Positions 11,990-23,723 of a stretch of DNA of 64,000 nt are shown in pieces (within the stretch, counting starts at the first letter, position 1; each line of letters opens with the position of its first letter). The translations under genes and the position numbers were made by a program. The stretch lies in NCBI GenBank assembly GCA_022315425.1, contig JAIUPT010000029.1:186001-250000 (forward strand), read 5' to 3'. The stretch is from Pseudevernia furfuracea. Lineage: Eukaryota; Ascomycota; Lecanoromycetes; Lecanorales; Parmeliaceae. The notes under the pieces were generated by a model, which saw nothing but the letters and a program-made list of their open reading frames with translations, was not told the DNA's origin and made no database searches.

Positions 11990-12535
11990 TCACGATATGA
12001 ACGCAGCACTAATATTCAAACGCGATGAAGTAGAGACTAATGTCGATATTGAAGAACTTGATAGATAAGGCGGAGGCTTTGAAGTTTGAACGGGAGGTTC
12101 TGACGGAGACTTTGATGAAGGTTTCGGAGCTTGAACAGAAAGTTCTATAGGAACTTCTGGTACAGCGGTATGAGAGTCAATGGCTGGTGTTGAGTCGACG
12201 ACTGGTGCTGGCAGGACTGATATCGAATTGGCCAATGGTGTCGATGCAGCTGGTGTCGATGCAGCTGATGTCGATACAGCTGATGTCGATACAGCTGGTG
12301 TCGATATAGCTGATACTGAATTGATCACTGATTCCGATGAGGCTGTCTTCTTTGGTCGTTTCATAGAACTACGAGTTTTCAACTCGTTCGATGTAGCGAC
12401 TCTGAGTTTCAAGTCGATCTCGCTGCTCTTAACGTCTTCAAAGAACGTGACTGTGAAGGTCTTAATACATCTTTCCAAATCAGGAGCATAGATGCGATAC
12501 TGTTTTATTATTTTAGTGTCGAAACCCATCAACAC
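11990..12535 (-). pseudogene. C1 copia integrase C-terminus / linker with Ala-Ser-Thr-Pro repeats
   Basis: A 181-residue open segment between integrase and RT. It starts with FDTKIIKQYRIYAPDLERCI, the usual copia integrase C-terminal GYD...YRxxxP element in degenerate form. It then runs into a long Ser/Thr/Pro/Ala linker with repeated VSTSA/ASTPA units and a Pro-Ser tail. The repeats correspond to a 15-bp tandem array in the DNA at about 12238-12311. Such linkers separate integrase from RT in copia polyproteins. No catalytic role is expected. Confidence 0.75.
12238..12311 (-). repeat. 15-bp minisatellite inside copia C1
   Basis: Five imperfect copies of a 15-bp unit of the form GGTGTCGATGCAGCT, differing by transitions. 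They encode the Ala/Ser/Thr repeat of the integrase-RT linker. Confidence 0.8.
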
Positions 12536-13513
12536 CGCCTCTCTTCCTCTTGATATGAGTTTATCTCTTCGTATATCTAATAAATATGAGTCTGAACTAA
12601 CGTAGAAAACGCATTTGCAGCCTTATACTTTAACATAATCAATTGAAGATAGCACTCCGATATAGACCTGTTCTGAGCTTGTAGGTTTTTCATTAATCAG
12701 CGATTCTGTGACTATTCGATTTCTCAGATATGCATTGATTATAGCTGCTTCGTCTCAAAACTCTAGAGATAAGTCTGAGTTCTCTATTATTGCACGAATC
12801 GAGTTTTCTGTGATTTGAATCGACCTCTCGACGACACCATTTTGATGTGACGTATATAACTCGATATCTTAAAGTATGAGATCGTACTTCTTTACCCAGT
12901 CTCTTACGATAGATAGTAACTCTAATGCATTGTCAAGTCTGATGACTTTCAATTTTCGTCCTATTTGAAACTTTATAGTAGTCTTTCATATATCGAGTTC
13001 TGCTAAAATAGACTTTCTATCCTTCGTATATATTGTTCATATCTTTCGAGAATAATTGTCGACTATTTCGAGAAATGTAGTATTCTCAACAAGACTTTTC
13101 GAAAGTGGTCCACATGTATCGATTGAGACCAGATTCAATATATTCTCCTTTCGTGACGTTACTACTCGATTGATCTTCTTCTTCATCTTTTCAATAACAC
13201 ACGTCGAATAAGAGATTCTATACTTAGGTCGCCGTATAGAAGAATAAGTAATGACTTCGTGAAGTTTGATAATGATATTCGAGTTCAGGTGAGCAAATCT
13301 TCGATGCATAAGAAAGTAGTCTTTCGCGGTCTGTGCTTAATGAGATCTCTTCTCAATATCGATTATATTCTTATCAACATTTTTCATCTTCGATACAGTA
13401 ACAATAGACTATTCTATTACCTTCGATATACTTACAACAGACTGTTCTATCGTTAGAAAGACTTGATGTCTCAGTGAACTTAAAGAAGGTTCAATAGAAA
13501 ACTTATTTGATAT
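12536..13513 (-). pseudogene. C1 copia integrase (decayed)
   Basis: 13309-13037 is open for 90 residues and holds the copia integrase zinc-binding segment (MHRRFAHLNSNIII ... YSTCVIEKMKK) followed by the core start (LVSIDTCGPLSKSLVENTTFLEIVDNYSRK), where D of the first catalytic position is visible in SIDTCGP. The remainder down to 12536 is broken by stops, but the order before RT and after protease is diagnostic for copia. The usual second Cys of the CxxC pair reads C-V-I-E, consistent with mutation. Confidence 0.85.
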
Positions 13514-14866
13514 TCACGTGAGCACATACACTTTCTCTTTGTGATTTGCTTTGAGCATATTCTTTTCATTAACATGAAGATAAATGAAGTCAATATTAAA
13601 TCGATCTTTAAGTTCTAGCATATAAAGTCTTCTACATGATAGTAAATTCGCTTCTAGATCAGAGACATAGTAGACACGCTTGATATCTATAGGCCTTCCT
13701 TTCCGACTTCGTAAGACTATCGTTCCCATCTGATCTGTATGTAATTCTCCCTCTCCAACCTTGATTGTGCGTCTCCTCATTCGAGTGAGAGGGTCACTAA
13801 AGAGATTGAATTTATTAGTCATATGGGATGACGCGCCTGTATCAGCTATTCACGTAGAGGGTTCAAGCTTACTTGCTGCTTTCTGAGTAATGTGAGCAAT
13901 TTTCTCGTCCTTATTAGTCGAAGTATCAGAGATATCAGAGGTATTCGACTTCGCTTCGTAGATCTTTTGGGGTCTCTTTCTCTTAAAATTCAAGTCTCTG
14001 ACGAAAGAGACTTTCTTCTTTGCAGCCTTTTTATTCTTTAGAACTCGAATAATCTTCTTTATCTTCTCAAAGACCTCATATTCTTAAAACAAGTAATTCT
14101 CGTTATCATATATGAAGCATCGACGTAGCTTGCGAAGAGACGTTCGATCATGTTGAGACTTCGGGGATCGATTTGTCGAACGTGATAAAGGAGAACGATT
14201 GACCTTAGACGTGATTGACTGCGGAGCTGATCGCTGACGACTGTTTGATGAGCGACGAGCATATATGTCTATTTCGTAATAATCTCTCAACGTATCTTTT
14301 ATCTCTTATAGAATTCGAAGTGTCTTATTCTCGTTCTTTTTCTTATTCGACTTCAGAACTATAACGATGATACTATACTCAGTTGAAAGGCAATCGTAGA
14401 GTCTGTACAGCAGTTCTTCGATGTCATAGACTTCGGTCAACGATGACTTAATTGTAATAATATCGTTGCGAATTTTATGTAGTGCGATCTATGCATCTTA
14501 TATAGACTGGTCTTTCTTCTTTTCGTAATTAATAAACTTCTTCTGCTTGATAGTCACTATCTGCTTTCGACTGTCCTTGTATTTGACAAGTAGTGTATCT
14601 TATTTTTCTTTTGCAGTGGCCTTGTCGATAATAAGTGTCAAGTCGACTTGGTTCGTTTTAAGAAGAATAATTTCCTTGATCAGTTCGTCAAGCTTGTCAA
14701 ATTCAGCTCTATCTTCCGAATGCAATTGTAGATGTTGATATCTGGTTTGTTTAATGATGTAGATTCCGCCTTTTGCTTATAATTTGACCTTGATAAGGGC
14801 GAACCATTTTTCGTAGTTGGTGAAGGAGAGAATTAGAATCTTATTGAGTTTGTAGGAATCCTTCAT
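13514..14866 (-). pseudogene. C1 copia gag and aspartic protease (decayed)
   Basis: The start chosen is the ATG with first base 14866 (MKDSYKLNKILILSFTNYEKW), the usual copia Gag opening with an N-Y-x-x-W motif. Middle residues (DTLRDYYEIDIYARRSSNSRQ) and a basic region at 14290-14059 follow. No clean CCHC knuckle is seen; CFIYDNENYLF may be its mutated remains. The protease site reads IADTGASSHMTNKF around 13845-13805, a textbook copia active site preceded by a stop in place of Trp. 13822-13514 continues as GEGELHTDQMGTIVLRS ... VYYVSDLEANLLS, the conserved end of copia protease. Confidence 0.9.
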
Positions 14867-15057
14867 GGCGATTGTATGCGTATAATTGTTTGATATGAGT
14901 CGTATGCTACCCCCGATAGACTTATAACACGGTTCTATCACCTTGATAGGCTTTCGATGCTAGCTCAGATAGGCTTCTCTCCACCCTCGATGAACTGCAG
15001 ATATCAATGGCGACGTGCAGAAGTGTAGACAGTGACACAACAACGATAGACACTATC

Positions 15058-15069
15058 GGGCTCATAACC
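15058..15069 (-). promoter_or_regulatory. C1 primer-binding site for half initiator-Met tRNA
   Basis: Immediately next to the 5' LTR, the minus strand reads GGTTATGAGCCC. This is complementary to the anticodon stem-loop of eukaryotic initiator Met tRNA (GGGCUCAUAACC), the primer type known for copia, where a tRNA 5' half fragment primes. The match is exact over 12 bases with no gap to the LTR. Confidence 0.85.
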
Positions 15070-15202
15070 TGTTGAATAATATGGATACTATTGACTGTAT
15101 TGGCTAGACTGAAGACCTATAGATAGTATCTACAGGAGAGTAGGTGTCACACTAGTGCCAAGTCACTAGTCCGGGTAGGGCTAACTGTCATGGTTTTCAA
15201 CA
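15070..15202 (-). repeat. Copia C-family LTR (5' LTR of C1)
   Basis: 133 bp, TGTTGAATAAT...TTTTCAACA. A second copy of identical length is at 25259-25391 as the 3' LTR of C2. Confidence 0.85.
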
Positions 15203-15540
15203 CTCAGCTCACTGTGGTGCTCAGCTCACCCGAGGATGCCGTTTTTAGGGTGCGGGCTGGGTGATAGGGGTGATGCAGCACCCTGGCCGGACAAGCACGC
15301 TCACCTTTCATCCTTCCACTCACCTCAAACACAAACGATCAAACATCCAGAAAAGCATGCGCGCACTTTGCGTATTCTTGCACAGCCTCATTTAGGTGGT
15401 CTCGGAGATAACGGCCGTGATGGGTTATAAAGGGAAGCGGTGCGCTGCTCATTATTCTTTGCCTCAGTTCTCAGACGCTCCCTTCACCCCATTCAGCTAG
15501 CCTCGAATTTAAGCTCGAGACTAACGGTTTAGTGTCGCGT
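15203..15540 (+). promoter_or_regulatory. GC-balanced promoter-like relic, no gene
   Basis: About 340 bases of normal composition between two mutated blocks. It contains GGGTTATAAAGGG near 15423, followed by a pyrimidine-rich tract (CCCTTCACCCC near 15480-15492), an arrangement like a fungal TATA promoter. Beyond 15540 the sequence turns sharply AT-rich and has no coding frame, so any gene it drove is gone or never existed. Confidence 0.35.
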
Positions 15541-15769
15541 TAGACCTTATTAAAATTAGTTTTGATTATTTTCGCGTTTAGATTTGAGAGCGTCTGAGCT
15601 TAAAATCTCGTATTTTTTTTAAATTAGACGCGACGCGAAAATATTAAAATTTTACTTTATTTAACTAAGATATTATACGATTACGAGTCTTAATATATTT
15701 AATTTATTTAATTTATTTTTATATAATTTAAATACTATTTATATTATATTAAATATTTATTTAAATTTA
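15541..15769. other. AT-rich sequence, nothing recognised
   Basis: Very AT-rich stretch with no frame and no similarity to other parts of the window that I can see. Confidence 0.5.
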
Positions 15770-17132
15770 TTATCAGTATATATAAAAGAATAAGATAGGG
15801 CTGAGTTAAAAAATCTTAATTTGTATGTGTAGTCAATAATTAAATCGTCAGTCCTACGCTTTTTGACTAGACCCGCTTTGTCAGCCCGCTAGACCTTTCG
15901 AGCACCCTCAGTGTCTCATCAAAAAATTTGATGATTCCTTTTTGCAACTTCAACCACTCTATTCCCTCTGTATATGATTTCTTTAAATTTTCGTAGATTA
16001 TAGAGCTCAACGTGCGCATTCTAACGCTGCAAGAATTATCAAATTTGGCTTCTTATTGATAAAATAAAGTAGGATTTCAATATCGTTGCTCGGCCGCTTA
16101 CTTCTTGATGGTGAGGGATACGCGGCCTCGGAAAAATTTGTGCGTACAAGTCTTATATTTTGAATAACTTTTTACTTTTCTATTACTTTTTTGAGATTTT
16201 TTTTTTTCAATTGTGAAGACTTATTTGCGCTATTCAGAGAATCAAGAATTTTTAGAATCGGTCTTATCAGTATATATAAAAGAATAAGATAGGGCTGAGC
16301 TAAAATACCTTAAATTTGTATGTGCAGCCAATGATAAATTCTATCTGATTTCCTCCTTCGGTTAGCGCCCGTATAGCGTCTTTTAGACCTTCCGAGCGCC
16401 CTCATCAAAAAATTTGATGAGACCTTTTCGCAACTTCAATTATTTTATGCCCTCTGCATATAATTTCTTCAAACTTTTATCAATTATAGAACTCAACTTG
16501 CGCATTTCAACGCTGCAAAAATTATTAAATTTGATCTATTATTGATAAAGTAAAGTAGAATTCAAATATCGCTACCCGATCGCTTACTTCTTGACGAATG
16601 CGCGGCCTCGAAAAAATTTGTGCGTACAAGACTTATATTTTGAATAACTTTTTACTTTTCTATTACTTTTTTGAGATTTTTTTTTTAATTGTGAAGACTT
16701 ATTTGCGCTATTCAGAGAATCAAGAATTTTTGAAATCGGTCTTATAGTTATTAATAGATTATAAGTTGAAGATTCTTAGCGTTGACGAACTAGGTGTTCG
16801 ATATTTATTTTAGTAGCGAAATTTTTTCATGTAGTGATAAAATGATAAAACGGTTAAATTTATAAATTTGTAAATTGTAGAATTCGAATTCGAGCTTCGT
16901 AAAAAAAAAAAAATTAAAATTAAAATTAAATAAATTAAATCGTAAATCGTAAATCGTATTATAATAATCTTAAAAAAAAAAAAAAGTAGAAAAAAAGCTA
17001 TTTAAAATATTAATCAAATTTAATATTTTCTTAAAGAGTTTTTTCTTTTTTTCACGACTTAAGTCTTAAGTTAATTTAGATTAATTTTAATATCGTATCA
17101 CGAATTTAATTCGTGGGCCTATACTTGTTTTA
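15770..17132. repeat. Unknown AT-rich dispersed repeat, two tandem-like units
   Basis: A unit starting TTATCAGTATATATAAAAG occurs at 15770 and again at 16264, giving a period of about 494 bp; the two units share long stretches (for example TTTATTTTGAATAAC-type segments near 16160 and 16640) and differ mostly by transitions. The second unit plus its downstream part, 16264-17132, recurs in inverted orientation at 37072-37922. No coding frame. Terminal motifs of a known transposon class are not evident, so the identity is unknown. Confidence 0.7.
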
Positions 17133-17140
17133 TATATAAG

Positions 17141-17334
17141 TGTTACGAGCGTACCCTGCATCCCTTGACATCTCGTACCTTTGACACCTACGCTAGCCCT
17201 ATCAGACTTAGCGTGTCTTGGTAGGTTCACTCCGCCATACATATATGGCCTCTCTCCCAGTCTATAGTTGCTCCTTAGCTTGTTATCTTCGTTACATACT
17301 ACACTACGGTTATCACCACAGTACGGTCCTTATA
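17141..17334 (+). repeat. Solo LTR type A
   Basis: 194 bp, TGTTACGAGC...CCTTATA, flanked by the 5-bp target duplication ATAAG (17136-17140 and 17335-17339). Lightly mutated compared with the surrounding desert, so it arrived after most of the local mutation. Confidence 0.92.
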
Positions 17335-17339
17335 ATAAG

Positions 17340-20300
17340 TATATACATATATTTATAGAAATAGAAGATCGTTGCTTGACACGCTAGTGTAAAACTAATC
17401 TTAATAGAATAGGTCTTGATTAATGATATTTGATCACAGTATCAGACTGTGAACGTGAATTCATCACAATAAATATTAATATCGATCTCGATAAGACTTT
17501 TAAACGTTAACTTTATTAATTTAAATCTAGTCTCTTTTTTAAACGTAAAATCTACGCTTAAAAATCTTCTTTATTATCGAATAATAGATCTCTGCTTATA
17601 AATATTTCTTATACTTCTTTTTAATCTTTATAATCGATATTAAGTCTATTAAAATAAGATTAAATCAAGTTTAACTTCGTTTAATAGCTCGATTTAGATT
17701 CTCGATCGTTAAATATACGAGTCATAAAGAGAGATTCTCGTAATATTACATTAACTAAGTCTTGTTCGTAACGATAAGAATTAAGATAATCGTGATCTCT
17801 TTTAATAATTTATCTTAAGTCTGTTATTATTAATTCTTCGTATATATCTTATTATAGACACGAGTATTATTTAATATTTTTAGCTGAATAGAACTATAGA
17901 TCAAGTTATTTCGAAAAGACTCGTATTTAAATAAAAATCGAATTACACTCAGCATATTTCGATAATATAATATATATAAGATCGAGACGATATTACTTAC
18001 AATATTAAAAACGATAAAGATATCTGCGAATTAATTATTATTCTTAATATCTCATAAAATTTAATATAGTTTCGCTCGTTATTTATTGACGTTACGATAA
18101 CTAAGATTAAAACATATTGATCGTAGATTAAAATTATTAAAGAATTTATTTATATCACTCTTTAAGACTTTAATTTATAATAGTTATTTCGCGAAGAAGT
18201 AATTAATCTTATTTTAAAATAAAAAGTATATTAAGAAAGATTTTGTTATATTATCTTTATATTCACTTAGAAATTCGTTTATTTTAAATATATTCTCGAT
18301 CGAATATTCGATTCGCTTCTCTTTAATATACTTTTTTACTCTTAAAATCGAAGTCGTAAATTATAAGATATTTAAATTAAGAGATAAAGAGTCTATCTAT
18401 ATCGAATCGTTTAAAGAATTCGTATCGATATTATTTATCGTCTTCGTTTACTTGAAGATACTTTAACATAATAAGATATAAATACTATAATATAGAAAGA
18501 GAAGATCATCGACTTCTTTTTTTATATTTTTTCTTATTAACTTATTATACTTTATATCTATGTCGTTTAGATAATCGTTATATGTATTTAAATTAAGATT
18601 ATTTTTATTTAGATACTCTATCGAGTTATCTCTATTAATAATATCGCGTATATAAGAAATCTCTTTCTTTTCGAAATAGAAGTTAAGTCTCGTTTTTCGC
18701 TTCACTTTCTAAATAAAAAGATATTTATTAATATATCTACTTAGATCTCGATAGGTTTTAATCGCGTAATTATATGTAATATAGATACGAGATATATATA
18801 AATTCTTCGCTTTAATTAAAAGTTTCGATTCTTTATATATAATTGAAATTTAGAAACTTGATATATAGATTACTTAATTATTTCTTTTTAAAGAAGTCTC
18901 TTAAAGAATAAATATTTTCGATTCTATATACGCTATATAAAGTCAAAGATATTTCTTATTTAGCGATATAGTCGACACGCGTAACGATTATAATTGAAAT
19001 AAGATTATAGAAATCTAGATTTTAATATATATAAAATAATAAGAAATAATTAGAATATAATTAAATAATTAGCGACTAAAATAATAAAGACTCGAGCAAA
19101 CGCGCGTTATTTATTGAATTGAAAAATGATTAGAATCTAGTTTAATCTAATAAAGTATAAAGAATTAATAGACGAACGCTCGCTCAATTAATAAAGCAAT
19201 AAAAACGAATATATATTATACGTATATGATTTAAAAGTAAGCTAAAGTAATTCGACTAAAATTAAGTTTAGAAAATAGACTAAAATTTTAAGATAAAAAA
19301 ATTCGACTAAAATTAAGTCTAGAAAATAGACTAAAATTTTAAGTTTAGAAAATAGACTAAAATTTTAAACTAAAAAAATTCGACTAAAATTAAGTCTAGA
19401 AATTAGACTAAATTTTTTTTTTAACATAGCGAATATATAACTTATAGAGCTAAATTCTAGCTAGCCCTTTTATAATAAAAATAAGTGAATATATTTCGCG
19501 CTTAAAATTCATTAATCGTAAATAGAAATATATAAATATCGAATAAATTATATATTATATTATACGTAAATAAAAGAAGATATATAAACGAAAATATAAA
19601 ATGTACGCTCGAATATATAAAAGTGTTAAAATATAGACGTAATATTTATAGAGTAAAATAGTTGCTTAGAACGTAACGCGCTTAGTCTTAGCGTATCTCT
19701 CACTTTGCTTTTATTGCTTAAACACGTTCATTACTTTAATAATTTATATCTTATCTTATCTTATTTATATCTACGTATTCTAACTATATATAAAATATAC
19801 GATATCTTAATTCTTATTAATCGTCTTTAATAACTTCGATTATAATAAATTATAAAAAACTTAAATAAAGATTTACGTTATAAAAGACTTAAATATAAAG
19901 AACTTAAAAGAATAAAAGAAATTAATATTATAAGTATATCTTTTATTAATAACGAACGAGTTCTTAATTACGAATTTTAATAATACGATAATTAAAGAGA
20001 CATTAAAGTTCGTCAAAAATAAACTTATTAAAACTTTCGTTGATATCTTTAACGTCGTCTTTAACTTTTAAATTCGAAAGATAACGTAAAATATTATTAA
20101 AGAAATCAAGATATTTAAATCGTAATACGCGATTAAGATTATCGAAATCGAGAAATTTTTAAAGTTCGTAAAAGAGAATAATTTAATATTATTATAAAAA
20201 ATTAATAGAGCATTCAGCGAATCGTTAGTTATATATATATCTCGAAAAGTCGAGACTCTTTCTTATCGTCAACTTCTTATTATTTCGAGCTCGTATCTCT

Positions 20301-22160
20301 TATTTAAGCTCTTTAACAAGTTTATTATTCGAGTCTTTAAATATAATAATATCGACTTCGTATTCTTTATTATTTATAATTCTTTTATATTATCTTAAAA
20401 TAATACGAACGACGAATTAAACGAAAAGATCGTCGTATCTTTTAATCTTAAGTTTAATTATCTAATTAATTGCTTGATTCGAGATAACGATTTTCGCGAA
20501 TTGAATTATAATTAACAACTTTCGTGAATTAATACTAATCGTCGATATTTCGTAATCTCGAATCGTTATTTAAGAGACGTATATCGTATAATAATAAATC
20601 GCGAAGATGCTAAGATACGATTTAACGCGTGAGATCTATTAGACTCTTTTTACTTAAATATAATAACTAAATAACAACGACTAAAATATAGATTAACTTC
20701 ATATTATCTTAAAACTTTTAATATATCAGTCGTCTTTGCTCTTAGTTTAGTCTTAGAGTTTCTTAATCTTTACGTTTAATTTATTAATAATCGAACGCTC
20801 TTCGCAGAAAGATTCTTTAATAAAGAAGACTCTTCTTATAAGACTATAAATAACGTCAAGATCTTTATAGACGTTAATTAATTCTACGAAGATTATAAAT
20901 AACTTAACGTATAAATTGAAACGAATAATCGACGAGCGACTAAGTGAGAAGAGAAATAAAAATAGAATAAGCGAAAATAAGATAAATATTAAAAGCGACG
21001 CGACGATCGATTTAAAAGATAAGTATTCGATGATTTTCTTCAGCGATATTTAATCTCGAATTAATAAATACTTCTTATTATAAAAGAATTTAAAGAGTGA
21101 TATTAAATAACGAAGAAGACGAGAATAAGAATATCTTTAAAAAAGATTCTTAACGCTTTATTTTTTCGATTATTGACGTCTTTATATTAAATTCGATAAA
21201 ATTCGTCTTTTTATTTATCGATGACATAGATCGAACGCAAATAAGAGTAGATGTTAATATAAAAATACGAGATTAAAACATCTTTATATATGATTTTCGA
21301 CGCTCTGCTTCTTCGTCTATCGACGTTTTTATATTAAAAGATGTTAACGTAGATATAAAAAATAAGAAGTACGACTTAAAAGAGAATAACTTAAAGAGAA
21401 TCGTGAGAACTAAGATAAATATGAAGATAAGATAGTCGAAGATAAATAAAGATAATCTAAATAATCTTTGAGAATAATTAATTCGACTTTATCGACGACT
21501 GTAATTAAGATATACTAATCGTTCTTTAATATAAAAAACCTAACGAATAATCTCGTCTGCGAACAATTGCGAGATAATAATAAAGTTTTATAAATAAAGA
21601 TCGCGAATTTCGTTAAGATTAACTCGACGAAGATCGACGAGAATTAGAGAGTAAGAATATTAGATTTATAAATCGCGCTGTTTTAGTATTAGTACTTTTT
21701 AATCTTTTAAATGTATTATCACGCGCGAAGAAAGAAAAACGAAAAGATCCTAAGAAACGATATGAAGCTAAGCAAGATACGAGTTATATTTATTAAAAAT
21801 TAGTTTCGAGCTTCTATTAATATAAACTAGATTCTAGACATTAATAATATTAATTATCGCTCTTTTCGAAATTTATTTATATCGAGCTCATAGATTAATC
21901 GAGAAAAGTCGTTAAGTCTCTCTTAAATTAAAGAAGATCGCGCGACATCTATCGACATTAATTAAAGAAGCTTCTTAGTTATCTAATATTTAATATCTTA
22001 TCGATCTCTTTTAACACGTCTATTTATATAATAAGAAACTTTATTTATAAAAGTTAAAACTTAAAATGAGTTCGATTCTTTTGCTGATTTCGTTAGTAAT
22101 ATATAATAATTAAAAATTAGAATAAGCGAAATTAACGAATACTCGAGATTTGAAGATGTT
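17340..22160. other. RIP-saturated AT desert, ancestral elements unrecognisable
   Basis: Almost free of CC/GG and poor in CA/TG, but still rich in CG. No gene. A tandem repeat lies at 19249-19411. On the plus strand a frame at about 20315-20790 has few stops, mostly TAA/TAG where Gln would be expected (RYFVISNRYLRDVYRIIINR), suggesting an old coding sequence, possibly gag-like; I cannot name it. The small open stretch at 18463-18705 (minus) is Asn/Lys/Ile-rich, as expected of pure AT bias. Confidence 0.6.
19249..19411. repeat. Short tandem repeat in AT desert
   Basis: Three imperfect copies built from the blocks AATTCGACTAAAATTAAG and TAGAAAATAGACTAAAATTT. All differences are A/G or C/T, as expected for mutated copies of one unit. 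Confidence 0.75.
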
Positions 22161-22701
22161 AAAGATCGAGCTTAGGGGTTTAATTACACTAGCTACTATG
22201 GGCTAGCCTGAACTGGGCTACGAGAGTAGACATATAGACATGTGAATAGATCAATGATCCTTCTATCTTCTAAGACTGATATCACTGTTTGATTTGTTTT
22301 CTATCAACATTACGAAGATCTTAAAGTCAAATTCTACGCTTCACAAATCATTTTTTTCGATTTCTTAATTGATGTGAGATGAAAACCTGTAGTTCTGTTG
22401 AAAAATGTCGCAAACAGCCCTACTAGCTAATGGCTCGGCACGGCTAGTGGCTTGGCACTCCGCACACTTCATGTATTCTACCTCCCTACATAGAACACTC
22501 CTTAGTCCACTCAATATCAGTCTATTCGGACCCTCATTATTCAAAATTCCCCCCCCACGCTCGCACTCGTCCGTCTCACGCCAACAAAACGTCGCACACA
22601 TATTCTGATTGGAAAATTTTCATTCATCAAATCAGACATCCCTCGCTGCCTTAGACTCATCGCTCGTATAGCTTTCTGACAGCGAGACATCTTGCCTGGA
22701 T

Positions 22702-23307
22702 ATGGCAAAAAAAAGCCGCAAGTCCACACCGGACCAGGCCAATGACAGCGCCAACCTCGCCGAAGCAACACTTGCAACACTTCTCCATGATGTGGACCTA
22801 GGCTATAGAATACGTGTCCTTCTCCATGATCTCAGCAACATCGGCAGTGATCTAAATGCTCAGAAACGTCTTTCTTCGACAACGCACGAGCTGTATATCA
22901 GCGGACCCTATTTCACAGAATGCGAGGCTATCAAGATCCGAACTACACTGGTTGACAACATTACAAACGCCATCATAACAGAAGAACAAACCGCAAGAAG
23001 CGTCAACGATCTCTCTTCTTCTTTTCATCAAAAGACAACACTGGAGAAGGCTATTCATAGCAGACTGGCCAATTTCTTCGAAAAGCGTAGAGCTAGCGGT
23101 GATTCAAGGCCGTGCGGATCACACGACATGGCCCCGGTCTATGCAAGCGTTTTTGGCATTGACAGTGAGGAGCTGAAGGACGAGAGCTTCTTGAGTAGGT
23201 TGAGGAGGTCTGGGCTTGGAGATAAAAAATCACAACAAGACAGCGCAGGGAGCCGCCAAAGCGATAGTTCTGTTAAGGGTCGAAAGAAAGGAGGAAAGGG
23301 CAAGTGA
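22702..23307 (+). CDS. Unknown 201-aa basic-tailed protein, paralogous to the next gene
   Basis: An intact single-exon frame of 201 codons in a GC-normal island between AT deserts. The ATG at 22702 sits in ATATGG, with no in-frame ATG upstream. I do not recognise the family. There is no signal peptide or membrane segment; residues 24-130 look helical, and the last 30 residues are Ser/Lys-rich, ending KGRKKGGKGK, a possible nuclear-localisation or nucleic-acid-binding tail. Two blocks are shared with the downstream pseudogene: YISGPYF (against YIEEPYF) and SHDMAPVYASVFGI (against FHDLSPVYQSYLNV). The order and spacing of the blocks also agree, so the two are related copies. Lack of decay and of transition bias suggests it is maintained. 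Product function unknown. Confidence 0.75.
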   Translation: MAKKSRKSTPDQANDSANLAEATLATLLHDVDLGYRIRVLLHDLSNIGSDLNAQKRLSSTTHELYISGPYFTECEAIKIRTTLVDNITNAIITEEQTARSVNDLSSSFHQKTTLEKAIHSRLANFFEKRRASGDSRPCGSHDMAPVYASVFGIDSEELKDESFLSRLRRSGLGDKKSQQDSAGSRQSDSSVKGRKKGGKGK

Positions 23308-23723
23308 TTGTTGAAAAATCATATCAGGTATCAAAAAAACATTTCAACCCGATATCATGAATACAAGCCCTTGATAACAGCTATGAAAGCCTTCCCTCAC
23401 ATTTGTGCAAGGTGATGAAAACCACCTTTTATTAAATATATAGTAATGGTGATGTCAAATGAGCAACATGGCAAGTGAATAGTGTTACTGAATAGAGTAG
23501 AGGCTTCATTGCTTTCGCTTATTCATTCGTTGAACAAAGTACCAGTGCAAAACTTCTTGTCTCCTCTTCTTCTAGCCAACCTCGATATCTTCGTGCTACT
23601 ATCTGAAGCATTTGAACGACCACAACCACAATTTCAATTCACCCACCCTATCTCAATCACTGCAAATATTCCCCTTCTCTTATCACCCTTATCGTATCCT
23701 CGCAGCGTGCGACACTTGCAGCG
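23308..23723 (+). promoter_or_regulatory. Intergenic region of the gene pair
   Basis: About 415 bases with normal composition. A CT-rich tract (TCTCCTCTTCTTCTAG near 23560-23578) lies about 150 bases before the next ATG, as in many filamentous-fungal promoters. No further gene seen. Confidence 0.35.

Larger units (their letters stand above)
11029..15202 (-). mobile_element. Ty1/copia retrotransposon C1 (3' truncated)
   Basis: Minus-strand order is 5' LTR (15070-15202), initiator-Met PBS, gag, protease, integrase, RT. Integrase before RT defines copia. The element stops at 11028 within the RT/RNase H junction, where the G2-family LTR begins; copia copy C2 at 25.3-27.1 kb carries the RNase H missing here. 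Mutation is moderate: long open segments survive but are separated by Gln/Trp-to-stop changes. Confidence 0.9.

Noticed and set aside
16880..16905. tRNA-like B box (TTCGAATTCGAG) suggesting a SINE, also in the inverted copy near 37300
   Set aside because: No A box at the right spacing and no tRNA fold; too weak in AT-rich sequence.
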